Positions 1-10,047 of a stretch of DNA of 64,000 bases are shown piece by piece (within the stretch, counting starts at the first letter, position 1; the number at the start of each line of letters is the position of its first letter). Location: NCBI GenBank assembly GCA_963971575.1, contig OZ020620.1, positions 34,921,992 to 34,985,991 on the forward strand, written 5' to 3'. The position numbers and the translations under genes were made by a program. The notes under the pieces were generated by a model. The model worked only from the letters and a program-made list of their open reading frames with translations, did not search any database and was not told the origin of the DNA. Origin of the DNA: Liopterus haemorrhoidalis. Lineage: Eukaryota > Arthropoda > Insecta > Coleoptera > Dytiscidae.

Positions 1-39
1 ATTTTATTACAAACTACTTATATTATTTTACATATCTCG

Positions 40-186
40 TTATACATTGCGAGCAGTTTCAATTGCTTCCAAATTGCATGTTAATGTTTCTGGAAGTTGA
101 TTCTTTCTTCGCAATGCTTCTTTCCCAATATGTGCTAGTTGATAATTATTGCCCCCTCCAGCTAACATTGAACGTTGGATTTCCAT
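40..186 (-). pseudogene. C-terminal fragment of a plant-type mariner-like transposase
   Basis: A 48-residue minus-strand frame with the pattern GGGNNYQLAHIGKEALRR followed by NQLPETL. This resembles the extreme C-terminus of the plant-type mariner transposases (I recall these as the DD39D group). The same module, more complete, occurs at 14078-14345. Nothing of the catalytic domain is seen nearby, so this is a remnant. The family name is from memory of the motif; that it is transposon-derived is an inference strengthened by the second copy. Confidence 0.45.
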
Positions 187-429
187 GATTTAAGGTTATT
201 TGGACTGCAAAGAAAATAGCAGCGGGTAATTTTGGTACACAGTCAAAAATTACAAATTTCAGACATTGCTAGTTATTTATGAAACTATTATAAACTGCTG
301 AACGTTTACTTACCAAAAATTATTTTATGATTTTATGATTCTATTGTTCATACACAAATGACATATTGTCATCTTATATTGTTAAGTTAACAATAAATGT
401 CAAATGAGAAAACCATTTTTGAACGGAGA

Positions 430-534
430 TAGTATCTCTGTTAGAACTTATTAGGGCAAGTTATTTCTACTCTGCTGCTAGAATATACTTTGTGATGGCG
501 GTCGGTCCTGTGGTGGCTACAGCTGATTTTTTTC
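430..534 (+). repeat. Family B element, 3'-terminal fragment
   Basis: Matches the last ~110 bp of the family B copies at 15161-15952 and 18663-19330. It shares the segment around 'ttatttctactctgctgct' and the terminal hairpin (ctgtgg/ccacag stem, here with one mismatch) followed by a T-run. The rest of the element is absent. Confidence 0.75.
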
Positions 535-571
535 TTTCTGGTGGTCGTGGAGAAAGTAGGGTCTGTGACTC

Positions 572-667
572 GGTTGGAAGAGAAAATTCGATGCGCGTGG
601 TACCTCACGCTCGCCTGCGGCTCGCGCTCCGAATGTTCCACTCGCATCGAATTTTCTCATTCCAACC
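572..667. repeat. Inverted repeat with GC-rich loop
   Basis: Arms of about 24 nt at 572-595 (ggttggaag.agaaaattcg.atgcg) and 643-667 are reverse complements apart from a one-base bulge. The loop is unusually CpG-rich for this AT-rich region (tcgcctgcggctcgcgctc). It could be the tip of a palindromic MITE. No flanking duplication was recognised. Confidence 0.55.
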
Positions 668-1175
668 TTGTTACAGAATATACTATTCTAAAAATTGTCT
701 CATAAATTTGTGGTGCGTCTATCGTTCGGTGCGTTTACGATCCGAAAAACACGGTAATAGTTTAAAATTTGTGTGCAATTGTTAATTAAAGGCTCCTTTA
801 TAACACATGTTATACTCCCCGGCAGTAACTTTATCAAACTCCGATGGTACTTATAGAAGTAGATAGATCCCTTACGTACGGCACTGGTTTTTGATAGGTT
901 GCCACTTGATTTGAGGTTGTAACTAATTCCATAATCAGTCGGATAATTCGCATTTCAACCTGAGATATCTCAATTCTCCTAAATTGAATTTGTTGAATGT
1001 GAAGGGTGTAGGGTGTAGGGTGTGCGGTAGGTGAACGTTGGATGTTGCCGGGTAATCTGAGAGGAATCTTACGGCAGACCAGGCAAAGCTAACTTTATAT
1101 AGAATATCAGTTGCTCTTGGCACTATCTGCCAACGTATAAATTACATCAAATTATCTGTGTGATAGCGAACATAC
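668..1175. other. Non-coding, nothing recognised
   Basis: Between the inverted repeat and the target site of the LINE. A short (gtgtaggg)n-like run lies at 1004-1030. No convincing exon, RNA gene or transposon terminus was seen. Confidence 0.5.
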
Positions 1176-1522
1176 ATTATTACATTCGGATTCCACCGAT
1201 AGGGTTGGCCCTGACAACATAGTAGTGATATTAGTAGTTATATTAAATACTCATACCTGTGTTATTTTCTCCAAATTGCTAAGGGGTAAGTTTATCTTCC
1301 ATCCCTTAAATTCATTTATTATTATTTTCATTTTTTCACGCACCACCATAATATTACAAATTTTTTCGCACTAGAAAAATTTAACCTATCACAATCACAT
1401 GTGTTCAATCACATAAACAAACCAAAACTATATAAATTACTCGTTTACCGATAAAGTGATAACGTGTAAGAACAACTAAACAGGTGGCGGTCAGATCCTG
1501 AACTCTGACTCCATGAAACACC

Positions 1523-3148
1523 ATGAGTACGACATCTAGTGGCATGGCGCAGACAAGTCGGATTAACTTTGCCAACGCGGTAAAACAAACCAAATTTGAC
1601 TATCCAACTGATGAGCAAGCGATAATAATACAGTCAATTGATGGAATTATACTGGAAGAATATGCACATGCAGTCGCTCAATTAACTAACTCTGAAAACA
1701 TAGAATTCGCGGCTAAATTATCTAATAATAGAGTATGCATACATCTAAAAACTAAAGACATAGCTGAACAAATAATAAAAAATTACAAAACCATCCATGT
1801 CTGCGGCAAAGAAACAACTTTGAGACCATTTAGGAATCCATCAAAAAGAATTATTATCTCTAATGTCAGCCCATCTATCCCTCATGAATGCCTTGAAAAT
1901 AAACTAAAAGAACTAGGACTAAAAATAACATCAGCCATGAATTTTATGCGCGCAGGATTCAAAAAACCGGGTCTCGAACACATAAAATCAGCCCGTAGAT
2001 ACGTCTACGTAATAAACAATTTTGAAAAAATACCGGAGACAACTGAAATAGAATTTAAAAATATAACCCACCGAATTTTCATCTCTGACGATGCAGAGTT
2101 TTGTACATATTGTAAAAAACATGGCCACGTCAACACAGTTTGTAGATACAGACTGAGAGATGAAAACGACAAAGAACAACAACAACCACCACAGCAGCAA
2201 CAACATCAAGAACAAGGACAACAACAACAATCCCAACAACAACCAGAACAAGGACAACAACAACCGCAGGCCCAACAACAATCGCCTCAAAAACAACAGC
2301 CTCAACAACAACAGTCTAAACAACAACAACAGCCCCAACAACAACAGCCAAAACAACAACAGTTTCAACAACAATCTCAACAACAACAAGCCCAACAACA
2401 ACAATATAAACAACAACAATCTCAACAACAACCGTCTCAACAACAACAGCCTCAACAACAGTCTCAACAACAACACTCCCAACAACAACAGTCTCAACAA
2501 CAACAAGAGCCTCAACAACAACAATCTCAACAACAGTCTCAACAACAACAAGAATCTCAAGAACAACAGCATCAACAACAACAAGAGTCTCAACAACAAC
2601 AGTCTCAACAACATTCTCATCAACAACAACACCCCAAGCAACAAGAAGAAAAACAGCAGCAAAACAACAACAGCGATGGTCAAAATGTAGAAGACAAAAA
2701 CCAAAACAAAAATACAGCAGCTTTAAAAAGAAGTTTAAGCACAGCAAACAGCTCAGAATCTCTTGATGAGAACACTGTACTAAATAGTCAGAGTGAAACC
2801 GGCTCTCAAAAAACTGAGAACAATATCAGGAAACCACAAAAAAATCGTCGAAGAGATAGATCCACAAGTCCCTGCATAACAACAGAAGAATGGCTGAATC
2901 CATTAAAAGACATTTTTGAAAGCAACGAAAGCACAATCTCAATGGACCAGTTCCAAAACTTTATTGAACTGGCACAAAATAACAATGACCCATTATCACT
3001 GGCAAGAAATTACACGGAAGAACCTTCAGAATTAATAACTTTAATGGAAAAAATGCATTCATCTCTCACCAAACGTGGTCCCAAACAACGCCTAGCCCGA
3101 GTCACAAATAAACTTAAAAATCAAATTAAACATAATAATGGCGAATAA
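1523..3148 (+). CDS. LINE ORF1: gag-like nucleic-acid-binding protein with poly-Q linker
   Basis: A 541-aa ORF1 of the retrotransposon at 1188-6946. Residues ~1-190 form a gag-like region typical of Jockey-group ORF1p. It is followed by a single CCHC zinc knuckle at ~196-209 (CTYCKKHGHVNTVC, spacing C-x2-C-x4-H-x4-C), which in the family binds RNA. Residues ~217-385 are an extreme Gln-rich stretch encoded mostly by CAA with scattered S, P, E and H. A basic/polar tail follows (about 386-541, with KNRRRDRS). In related elements ORF1p packages element RNA into ribonucleoprotein. Most members have two or three knuckles and no long Q-tract, so the single knuckle and the low-complexity linker are unusual. 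The ORF overlaps ORF2 by 11 nt (ATGGCGAATAA), suggesting termination-reinitiation for ORF2 translation. The first ATG is used; a second lies eight codons downstream. Confidence 0.9.
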   Translation: MSTTSSGMAQTSRINFANAVKQTKFDYPTDEQAIIIQSIDGIILEEYAHAVAQLTNSENIEFAAKLSNNRVCIHLKTKDIAEQIIKNYKTIHVCGKETTLRPFRNPSKRIIISNVSPSIPHECLENKLKELGLKITSAMNFMRAGFKKPGLEHIKSARRYVYVINNFEKIPETTEIEFKNITHRIFISDDAEFCTYCKKHGHVNTVCRYRLRDENDKEQQQPPQQQQHQEQGQQQQSQQQPEQGQQQPQAQQQSPQKQQPQQQQSKQQQQPQQQQPKQQQFQQQSQQQQAQQQQYKQQQSQQQPSQQQQPQQQSQQQHSQQQQSQQQQEPQQQQSQQQSQQQQESQEQQHQQQQESQQQQSQQHSHQQQHPKQQEEKQQQNNNSDGQNVEDKNQNKNTAALKRSLSTANSSESLDENTVLNSQSETGSQKTENNIRKPQKNRRRDRSTSPCITTEEWLNPLKDIFESNESTISMDQFQNFIELAQNNNDPLSLARNYTEEPSELITLMEKMHSSLTKRGPKQRLARVTNKLKNQIKHNNGE

Positions 3149-6100
3149 TATAATACAATGGAATTGCAACGGTTTCTTTTACCACCTGCCAGAAATGCAA
3201 CTAATTATCGCAGAACATCAGCCGAACTACATCTGTCTACAGGAAACAAATTTTAAACCAGAAAAAAATGCAACATTACACAACTACACTTTCTACAGAA
3301 AAGATCGAGAGGGAAGGAATAAAGCAAGTGGCGGCACTGCAATATTAGTCAAAAATACAAACCATGCAGAACAACTCTTATTGAACACAGACCTTGAAGC
3401 TGTTGCAATCAGAACCTACATACCTGAAGAAATAACAGTATGCAGCATTTACCTTCCGCCCGATCAACCAATAAGATTCAACGAAGTAGAATCACTCATA
3501 AAACAACTTCCACAGCCATATATAGTCTGTGGAGACTTCAATGCTTACAACCTACTCTGGGGCTCAAAAACCACAAACAACAAAGGAAAAACTATTGAAA
3601 AACTCTTCGCCAATGATTTTTTGTTGAATGATGGCTCTCCGACGCATTTCTGTCAAAGATCAGGCAAGTTCTCTGCCATTGATCTTACGTACTGTGACCC
3701 CAGAATCTCAATTAAATTCAATTGGGAAACACTGCCAGATTTACATGGTAGTGATCACTTCCCCATAAAAATAGAGTACAACATGAATCAACTAGATAAT
3801 ATAGAAGAAGAAATAACGAAGTGGAATCTAGAACGAGCCAACTGGGAAGCATATGCAGAAAAAATCAGGATGATGTCCGAGAACTTCTTCACCACAGATG
3901 ACGAAAATGCAACCTCGTTAATAAACAGATTCACCAATATAGTAATAGAATCCGCTAAAGAAACCATCGGACACAAAAAAGCCAGAAAAAAGAAATCTGT
4001 ACCATGGTGGAATACAGAATGCCAAGAAGCCATTAAACAAGCCAAGAAAGCACTCAATAAATATAAAAGGCAGAATAACTTAGATAACCTGATAGAGCAT
4101 AAGAGAACAAAAGCAAAAGCCAGAAGAATAGTCAGGAATAGTAAAAAAGAATCTTGGGAAAAATACGTGAGCTCCCTTACCACTGACACCCCCATAAGAG
4201 AAGTTTGGCAGAAAATTAAAAGAATCAACGGCAACAAACGAACGCATAAAATCCCCCTTCTTAAAAAAGGGACACAAAAAATTACAGAGCCTAAAGAAGT
4301 TGCCAACGCGCTAGCCGAAACTTTCTATGAACAGTCAAGCAACGCCAACTATAACCAGCAATTCTATGAACTCAAAAGAAGGATGGAAGAAATACCATAT
4401 ATAATAGAGAACGATTCTGAACCAATCAACGTTCCAATCTCCATCAGCGAAATAGTAGACACAGTAAAAATGCTTAAAAACCATAAAAGTCCTGGTCCAG
4501 ACAAAATTCCCTTCGAACTCCTCAAAAACCTCCCAATAGAAGCAATCAACACCCTCCATAAAATATATAATTATATATGGCTCCGCAATGACTTCCCAGA
4601 CTCCTGGCAACAAATTGAGATCATCCCAATTCCTAAACCTAACAAATTAAAAACAGACCCTAGTAATTACCGGCCCATAGCACTTTCCAACACACTATGT
4701 AAACTCTTTGAAAGAATTGTCAACAAGAGATTGGTCTGGCATCTAGAAAAACACCAATACCTGAATAAGAACCAAGCTGGCTTTAGACAGGACCACTCCA
4801 CAATGGACCAGATCCTAGTATTAGTCAACGAAATACAAGAATCTCTCAGAAATAAGCAACAGTTGGCGGCCATATTTTTTGACATCAAGAGTGCCTATCC
4901 AACAGCGTGGCGACGATATATCTTAAATGAGCTTAAAAGTTATGGTTTAAATGGAAACATAGCCCACTTCATCAAGAACTCCCTAGCTAACAAAAAATTT
5001 AAAGTGAGAGCTAATGGCACCTTTTCGTATGAGAAAACCCAGGAAAACGGGGTTCCCCAAGGCTCAGTTCTAAGCGTTACTTTATTTCTATTATGCATGA
5101 ACAAAATTAACGAGAAAATAAAAAAACCGGTTCAATGTTTATTATATGCAGACGACCTAGTTATTTTCTGTAAAGGTGTAAACTCAAACAATCTCACGCG
5201 GCTTCTTCAAGACACCATCAAAGAACTAGAAAAATGGGCCGATAACACGGGTTTCCAATTTTCTGTAGAGAAAACCAAATTAATCAATTTCACCAACCAG
5301 CGCAAACAACAAAATCCTGATTTAACACTATATAACGTACCTATACAAAATACCAACGAGATAAAATTTCTGGGCATTACAATAGATAAGAAACTATCAT
5401 GGAAACCACATATAAATAAAATCAAAGCCGAATGCAACAACAAATTAAATATAATGAAAACCTTGGGAAATCAAACATGGGGAGCAGACAAAAATACATT
5501 ACTAAAAATCTATAAAACTTTAATTTTAGCAAAAATTGACTACGGCTGCATTGCATACGCCACTGCCAGCAAAACAACGCTTAAGTTGTTGGATGCAGTC
5601 CACCACACAGCAATCAGAATAGCAACAGGCGCATTTAAATCCAGTCCATCCATCAGTATCTTGAACGAATCCGGCGAGCCAACGTTACAGGAACGACGAC
5701 AAAAACTTACCATGATGTACGTAACAAATCTAGCTGCTAAACCAAACCATGCAACATACAATCACTTTTTCTTAAAATCAAACATTCAGAATATACTTAA
5801 CATCCATAACAATACCAAGTTACAACAATATATTAGCACCATCCTGCAATCTAACAATATTCTAATCCCTCCAATACAACCAACCACCTTCCATCATACC
5901 CCACCCTGGCTTTTTGGGAAAATAATCACACACACAGGTCTAACTAAATATACAAAATCAGAACCAACAATATTAAAAACCAAGTTTGCGGAACTTCAGC
6001 GCCAACTGCACGAATTTCAGTTTTATTACACAGACGCGTCAAAAACTGACAACAACTGTACTATAGCTACTGTACATAACGAAGAGAGTAAAACGTACCA

Positions 6101-6824
6101 GTTACCAACAACCAGTAGTGTGTTCGAAGCAGAAGCTCTAGCAATTCTGAAAGCACTCGCAATGGCATCAGATACCACCTACCGAAACATAGCCGTCTGC
6201 ACTGACTCTCTCAGTGTACTACAAGCCCTCAGCAACACCTACTCAAAAGAAACGGTTATACAACAAATTCAAGACCAACTGCACCAGATGACAGCGGAAC
6301 CAACGAAGACAGTTCACCTCATCTGGGTTCCTGCCCACATTGGCATAGAAGGCAACGAACGTGCCAACACAGCCGCCCGAGATTCCACCTGTCATGAAGA
6401 TATACTCTACCTACCCCCTAACAAAACCTACATAAGACAGATCATCAAGACGAAACTCCACACGAACAGACTGACTAAGTGGCGCGAAACTACCAACAAC
6501 AAACTACGAACAGTTAAGGACGACATACAAAACTGGAACTCAGGCACTAACAGACGAGAACAAGTAATAATGACAAGACTCAGAATCGGACACACCAGAC
6601 ACACACACGAACACCTCATGGCAAGACTAGACAACAAAATATGTGAGACATGCAACGAACAACTCACCGTCAACCACATACTAATTAACTGCCAACTCTA
6701 CACTAACTTACGTACAAACTACAATTTACAACAAGACCTTAAAGACAACTTAAGACTAGACTCAACAATGACTAATAACGTACTGAACTTCTTACAGGCA
6801 ACCAATATTCAGCATCTAATATAA
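3138..6824 (+). CDS. LINE ORF2: AP-endonuclease, reverse transcriptase and RNase H polyprotein
   Basis: A 1228-aa replication protein of the retrotransposon. The N-terminal ~1-220 is an AP-like endonuclease: QWNCNGF, LQETNF, CGDFNAYNLLWGS and GSDHFPI carry the expected N, E, D and H residues that nick the target. The central ~460-760 is the reverse transcriptase: motifs SPGPDKIP, FFDIKSAYPT (motif A Asp), NGVPQGSVLS and catalytic YADD. Near ~960-1085 is RNase H, with YTDAS, EAEALAI, CTDS and WVPAHIGIEGNERAN, so its acidic catalytic set is intact. The C-terminal CETCNEQLTVNHILINC is the usual CCHC-like finger. No stops or frameshifts are seen. It is translated after ORF1 with an 11-nt overlap in the +1 frame. 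Product identity is very secure; the exact clade is less so. Confidence 0.95.
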   Translation: MANNIIQWNCNGFFYHLPEMQLIIAEHQPNYICLQETNFKPEKNATLHNYTFYRKDREGRNKASGGTAILVKNTNHAEQLLLNTDLEAVAIRTYIPEEITVCSIYLPPDQPIRFNEVESLIKQLPQPYIVCGDFNAYNLLWGSKTTNNKGKTIEKLFANDFLLNDGSPTHFCQRSGKFSAIDLTYCDPRISIKFNWETLPDLHGSDHFPIKIEYNMNQLDNIEEEITKWNLERANWEAYAEKIRMMSENFFTTDDENATSLINRFTNIVIESAKETIGHKKARKKKSVPWWNTECQEAIKQAKKALNKYKRQNNLDNLIEHKRTKAKARRIVRNSKKESWEKYVSSLTTDTPIREVWQKIKRINGNKRTHKIPLLKKGTQKITEPKEVANALAETFYEQSSNANYNQQFYELKRRMEEIPYIIENDSEPINVPISISEIVDTVKMLKNHKSPGPDKIPFELLKNLPIEAINTLHKIYNYIWLRNDFPDSWQQIEIIPIPKPNKLKTDPSNYRPIALSNTLCKLFERIVNKRLVWHLEKHQYLNKNQAGFRQDHSTMDQILVLVNEIQESLRNKQQLAAIFFDIKSAYPTAWRRYILNELKSYGLNGNIAHFIKNSLANKKFKVRANGTFSYEKTQENGVPQGSVLSVTLFLLCMNKINEKIKKPVQCLLYADDLVIFCKGVNSNNLTRLLQDTIKELEKWADNTGFQFSVEKTKLINFTNQRKQQNPDLTLYNVPIQNTNEIKFLGITIDKKLSWKPHINKIKAECNNKLNIMKTLGNQTWGADKNTLLKIYKTLILAKIDYGCIAYATASKTTLKLLDAVHHTAIRIATGAFKSSPSISILNESGEPTLQERRQKLTMMYVTNLAAKPNHATYNHFFLKSNIQNILNIHNNTKLQQYISTILQSNNILIPPIQPTTFHHTPPWLFGKIITHTGLTKYTKSEPTILKTKFAELQRQLHEFQFYYTDASKTDNNCTIATVHNEESKTYQLPTTSSVFEAEALAILKALAMASDTTYRNIAVCTDSLSVLQALSNTYSKETVIQQIQDQLHQMTAEPTKTVHLIWVPAHIGIEGNERANTAARDSTCHEDILYLPPNKTYIRQIIKTKLHTNRLTKWRETTNNKLRTVKDDIQNWNSGTNRREQVIMTRLRIGHTRHTHEHLMARLDNKICETCNEQLTVNHILINCQLYTNLRTNYNLQQDLKDNLRLDSTMTNNVLNFLQATNIQHLI

Positions 6825-7016
6825 GTTTAAAATTAATAATGTATCAATAAACTAATTATGTATCAATCATGTAACCTTAGTAATTTCAGACACTAATAGC
6901 CAAGCAGCTGAAGTGTCTTAAAATATATATATATAAAAAAAAAAAAATTATTACATTCAAATATTCAAATATTTTAACCATTACTCTTTCAAAATAATAA
7001 ATATACAGTTTTTACT

Positions 7017-7562
7017 TGCCCGACCTTAATATATAAGGGGCAAGTATTGTAATCGCGAAAATTTTCGATGTCGAGATTTTGACGGATGACCACGTTTCAT
7101 GGTCCAGGGAATCCAAAAAACCTATTTTCGAAGTGCCGTCCGTATGTGTGTGTGTCTGTGTGTGTGTCTGTGTGTGTGTGTGTGTCTGTGTGTGTGTGTG
7201 TCTGTGTGTCTGTGTGTATACACGATAACTCAAAAACGGTTTAACTTAAAGAGTTCGTTCTGGTACTAAAAAATTCTCCTATTAAGTGGGAAGAACCCTA
7301 TTGTTTTTTATGAAAATCGGTTGACTAGAAATGGGAGTTTACTCCTGTCGATTTTAAGATTTTTGCGAATATTTAGCAACATAAAACTATTTCGAAAAAA
7401 GTTATTGAACAAAAGTTACTATAAATGCAATAACTAATAACTTTTATTTGAGACGTTTTTTGATAAAACGAAAAATTTCGAAAATTTTTTGTAAAATTAT
7501 TTAAAATTTTTCCAAGTCTCAATTTTTCATACTTATATGTAACGTTTCCATGGTCATGACAA
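7017..7562 (+). repeat. Family B element, 3'-truncated, with (TG)n/TCTG array
   Basis: Begins with the family B 5' pattern (aatatataaggggcaagtattg; elsewhere catatataagggaggtattg). It has a TG/TCTG array at 7143-7220 where other copies have GTCY repeats. It continues through the conserved 'ttttgataaaacgaaaaatt' segment and stops near 7562, before the terminal hairpin. There is no coding capacity; the apparent minus-strand reading frame here is a read-through of the array. Confidence 0.75.
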
Positions 7563-7820
7563 TTAATTCGTAACTAGTAAAGCAAGCCTTGGACAAAAAT
7601 TTGTATAGACCATAATTTGATGTATTTTTGAAGATTTATCTAAATATTTAAAATTTTTTTTTAGTTTACTTTTTTTTTTAAATATTTTTTTTTATGGGAG
7701 GGCAAGTCTAGCGGAGGTTTCCTTTCGCCACTGGTTTTCTATAACTTTAGCAAGTAAGCCTGTGGCCGTAAGCACTAAAGTGTTCTATTCATAGTCCGCT
7801 AGCAATGGTATGCATATGGG

Positions 7821-8299
7821 CAGTGGCGGATCTAGCTTTTTGGGGGCCCAGGGCTTACAAATGCCAAGGGGCCCTACACATGCTCTTCACTTATGTTGAA
7901 AATTTTTATAAGTGAAGAGCAAAAAAAAAGTTCCTCACCTCCCAAATCCAAGGTGGCTGGTTGCCAATTGATGCGCAAGAAAACGACAATTTTGATCGTG
8001 AAGTAAACATGGAATGACATTTGCATGGAAATTAAGTCATATGGTTAGGGTGACCATTTTCTTAAGAAGGCAATGCGGGACGGAGCAAAAAAGGTCGTCA
8101 TTTTCCAAATATAAGTGAAGAGCAAACAAAAAAAGGTCCTCACCTCCCAAATCCAAGTGACGGGCAAAAAAAAAAAAGGTCCTCACTTACCAAATCCGAA
8201 GAGCAAACAAAAAGATATCTGCCCGAGAGGTTGGGGGCCCCTTGCGGCTCCGGGACCCAGGGCTTAAGCCCTATTAGCCCGTATGTAAATCCGCCTCTG
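7821..8299. mobile_element. hAT MITE with perfect 8-bp TSD
   Basis: Termini cagtggcggatcta... and ...taaatccgcctctg are imperfect inverted repeats of hAT type. They are flanked by the direct repeat catatggg (7813-7820 and 8300-8307). The interior holds repeats of a ~39-bp unit (gtgaagagcaaaaaaaggtc...) and, from 8046, a sequence matching the left end of a different MITE (gggtgaccattttcttaag, full copy at 9012). There is no transposase, so it was mobilised in trans. Confidence 0.88.
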
Positions 8300-8479
8300 C
8301 ATATGGGTTCTGATCCTGACTATGTCAAATAATTTGTGTAAATATTTATACAAATTATGGGCTCTATTTGTCCGTTTGCAACCGGCTATATACTGTAGGT
8401 GCCTTTCTGTACAATAATGTCCTAATTGTGCGCTGTTATGGCAACGCTAAAGAAATAAACGTCATTTAAATATGATGTA

Positions 8480-8867
8480 TAGTAAAGGAGAATTTACTTG
8501 ACAGATTGACCGATTGAGAACCGATAAAGAAATATATATCTATTTCACACAGTTTTATGTAAGATGTCAAGAACGTATTTCTGCTTTTTACTGTAACTTA
8601 CGTTCATAATTTTTATCTTTTTTTGTTATATTATGATATGGTAACTTCAACGTACGTCCCTTTGTATACACGCGCTCTGGGCGGTCGCTAATGGTCTTTC
8701 CTTCTCTATGAGTGAAACAAATTGTATCTCTTTCTCTATTTCTAGCTTTGTCTGTAAATAAATGATATGGCTCTATTCAAAAATGGAAATTTTAATGCTA
8801 TAGTTCTCTCCCATTGAACCGTATGCTTTAATTAACCGTCATCTGTCAACTAAAGTCTCCTTTACTA
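8480..8867. mobile_element. Short TA-flanked MITE (TAGTAAAGGAGA termini), copy 1
   Basis: Terminal inverted repeats tagtaaaggaga / tctcctttacta are flanked by TA dinucleotides, with homology to the copy at 62083-62441 in opposite orientation. The TA duplication suggests Tc1/mariner-type mobilisation. Non-coding. Confidence 0.75.
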
Positions 8868-9011
8868 TACTTCTAATACGTAAAACCTTAATTTTTCACA
8901 GCAGTAGAAGTTAACATTTTTCTTGCATTTTTAATAATATCAGGACGTCAAAGATGAAATTTGTGGTTAATAATATTTCCAACTGCTTATTATTTGACAT
9001 TGGCTTAATAT

Positions 9012-9304
9012 TAGGGTGACCATTTTCTTAAGAAGGCAATGCGGGACGAAGCAAAAAAAAAGGTCCTCATTTCCCAAATCCAAGTGAAGAGCAAAAAAAA
9101 GGTCCTCATTTCCCAAATCCAAGTGAAGAGCAAAAAAAAGGTCCTCACCTCCCAAATTCAAGTGAAGAGCAAAAAAAAGGTCCTCATCTCCCAAAATCCA
9201 AGTGAAGAGCAAAAAAAAGGTCTTCACCTCCCAAATCCAAGTGAAGAGCAAAAAAAAGGTCCTTATCTCCAAAATGTTAAAATGCGGGACGAATGGTCAC
9301 CCTA
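9012..9304. mobile_element. hAT MITE with TAGGGTGACCATT termini and internal minisatellite
   Basis: Inverted termini tagggtgaccatt/aatggtcacccta are flanked by a perfect 8-bp duplication cttaatat (9004-9011, 9305-9312). Most of the interior (9050-9265) is about six tandem copies of a ~39-bp unit, gtgaagagcaaaaaaaggtc.ctcacctcccaaatccaa. The reading frames here on both strands are read-throughs of this array. Confidence 0.88.
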
Positions 9305-9433
9305 CTTAATATTTTACTGTTCGGTTTTTTTTTTTTTTTTAGTTGGAAAGTTACACATCTCGCCTGTTTAAAGAAATAATTGTATGCTATAAAAAATATC
9401 AAAAACTTTTTAAAAAAATTAATTTAGTTGAAA

Positions 9434-9981
9434 ATGGAACGGTCGGAAATTCGCAATATTATGAAGTATGAGTTCTTACACTCATAATACTCGTTAATAG
9501 AGTATTTGGCTCTAGTGTTACTATACAGCAGACAATATCAAATTGGTTCGCCAAATTTCGTACAGGTAGCTTAAAAAACTCACAAAAAAAAAACTTGCTC
9601 ATCGATCACAGCAGAAATATACTGCAACCAACTGGACGAAATGATGCAAAATTATGCTAGATTGGTCAACAGATCACTCCTATCTTATTGCATGATAACG
9701 CTAGACCACACACTGCACAAATAACTATGGCAAAACTACAGGAATTGGAGTTGGAACTTCTTCATCATCCTCCATACTCACCAGACCTAGGCCTCACTGA
9801 CTACCACTTCTTCCGCAATTTGGACAACTGCTTAATAGGAAAACAGTTTAATTCCGACAATGCTGTAAAACTGGCCTTCCAGGAATTCATTGACTCTCGT
9901 CCGCCATGGTTTTGTACCACCGGCCTGAACAACCTGCCGCTTAAATGGCAAAAGTGTAGACAATATGGGTGCATACTTTGA
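9434..9981 (+). pseudogene. mariner transposase remnant
   Basis: Starts MERSEIRNIMKYEFL. After frame breaks and a large internal deletion it continues as LHDNARPHTAQITMAKLQ...HHPPYSPDLGLTDYHFFRNLDN, the DDD-domain signature of mariner (D34D) transposases. It then ends with LNNLPLKWQKC. The C-terminal third is one open frame (9688-9981). The HTH domain and the first catalytic Asp region are missing or shifted, so it cannot be functional. The second 'D' region has LGLTDY where the family normally has LSPTDY. Confidence 0.88.
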
Positions 9982-10047
9982 TGAATAAAATAATTCCTTA
10001 TATTTGTAAGTTATCAAACAACTTTGCCTTTTTTTCTACAAATCACA

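Larger units (their letters stand above)
1188..6946 (+). mobile_element. Full-length I/Jockey-type non-LTR retrotransposon with 12-bp target duplication
   Basis: The element is bounded by a perfect 12-bp direct repeat, attattacattc, at 1176-1187 and 6947-6958. That is the target-site duplication left by target-primed reverse transcription. It starts with ggattccaccgatagggttg, has a ~335-bp 5' UTR, two overlapping ORFs (1523-3148 and 3138-6824), a ~120-bp 3' UTR and a short A-rich tail (6935-6946). Both ORFs are open and the flanking repeats are identical, so the insertion looks recent and possibly still competent. RT plus RNase H in ORF2 fits the I-like branch of the Jockey/I group, but the clade is inferred, not tested. 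It lies upstream of the first recognised hig exon on the same strand. Confidence 0.92.

Noticed and set aside
1988..2747. Leu-rich minus-strand and Asn-rich plus-strand frames overlapping ORF1
   Set aside because: Off-frame readings of the CAA repeat that encodes the ORF1 poly-Q tract; no independent gene evidence.
9050..9265. CRISPR-like array of regular repeats
   Set aside because: Adjacent tandem units with no unique spacers, inside a hAT MITE in an insect genome; it is a minisatellite.
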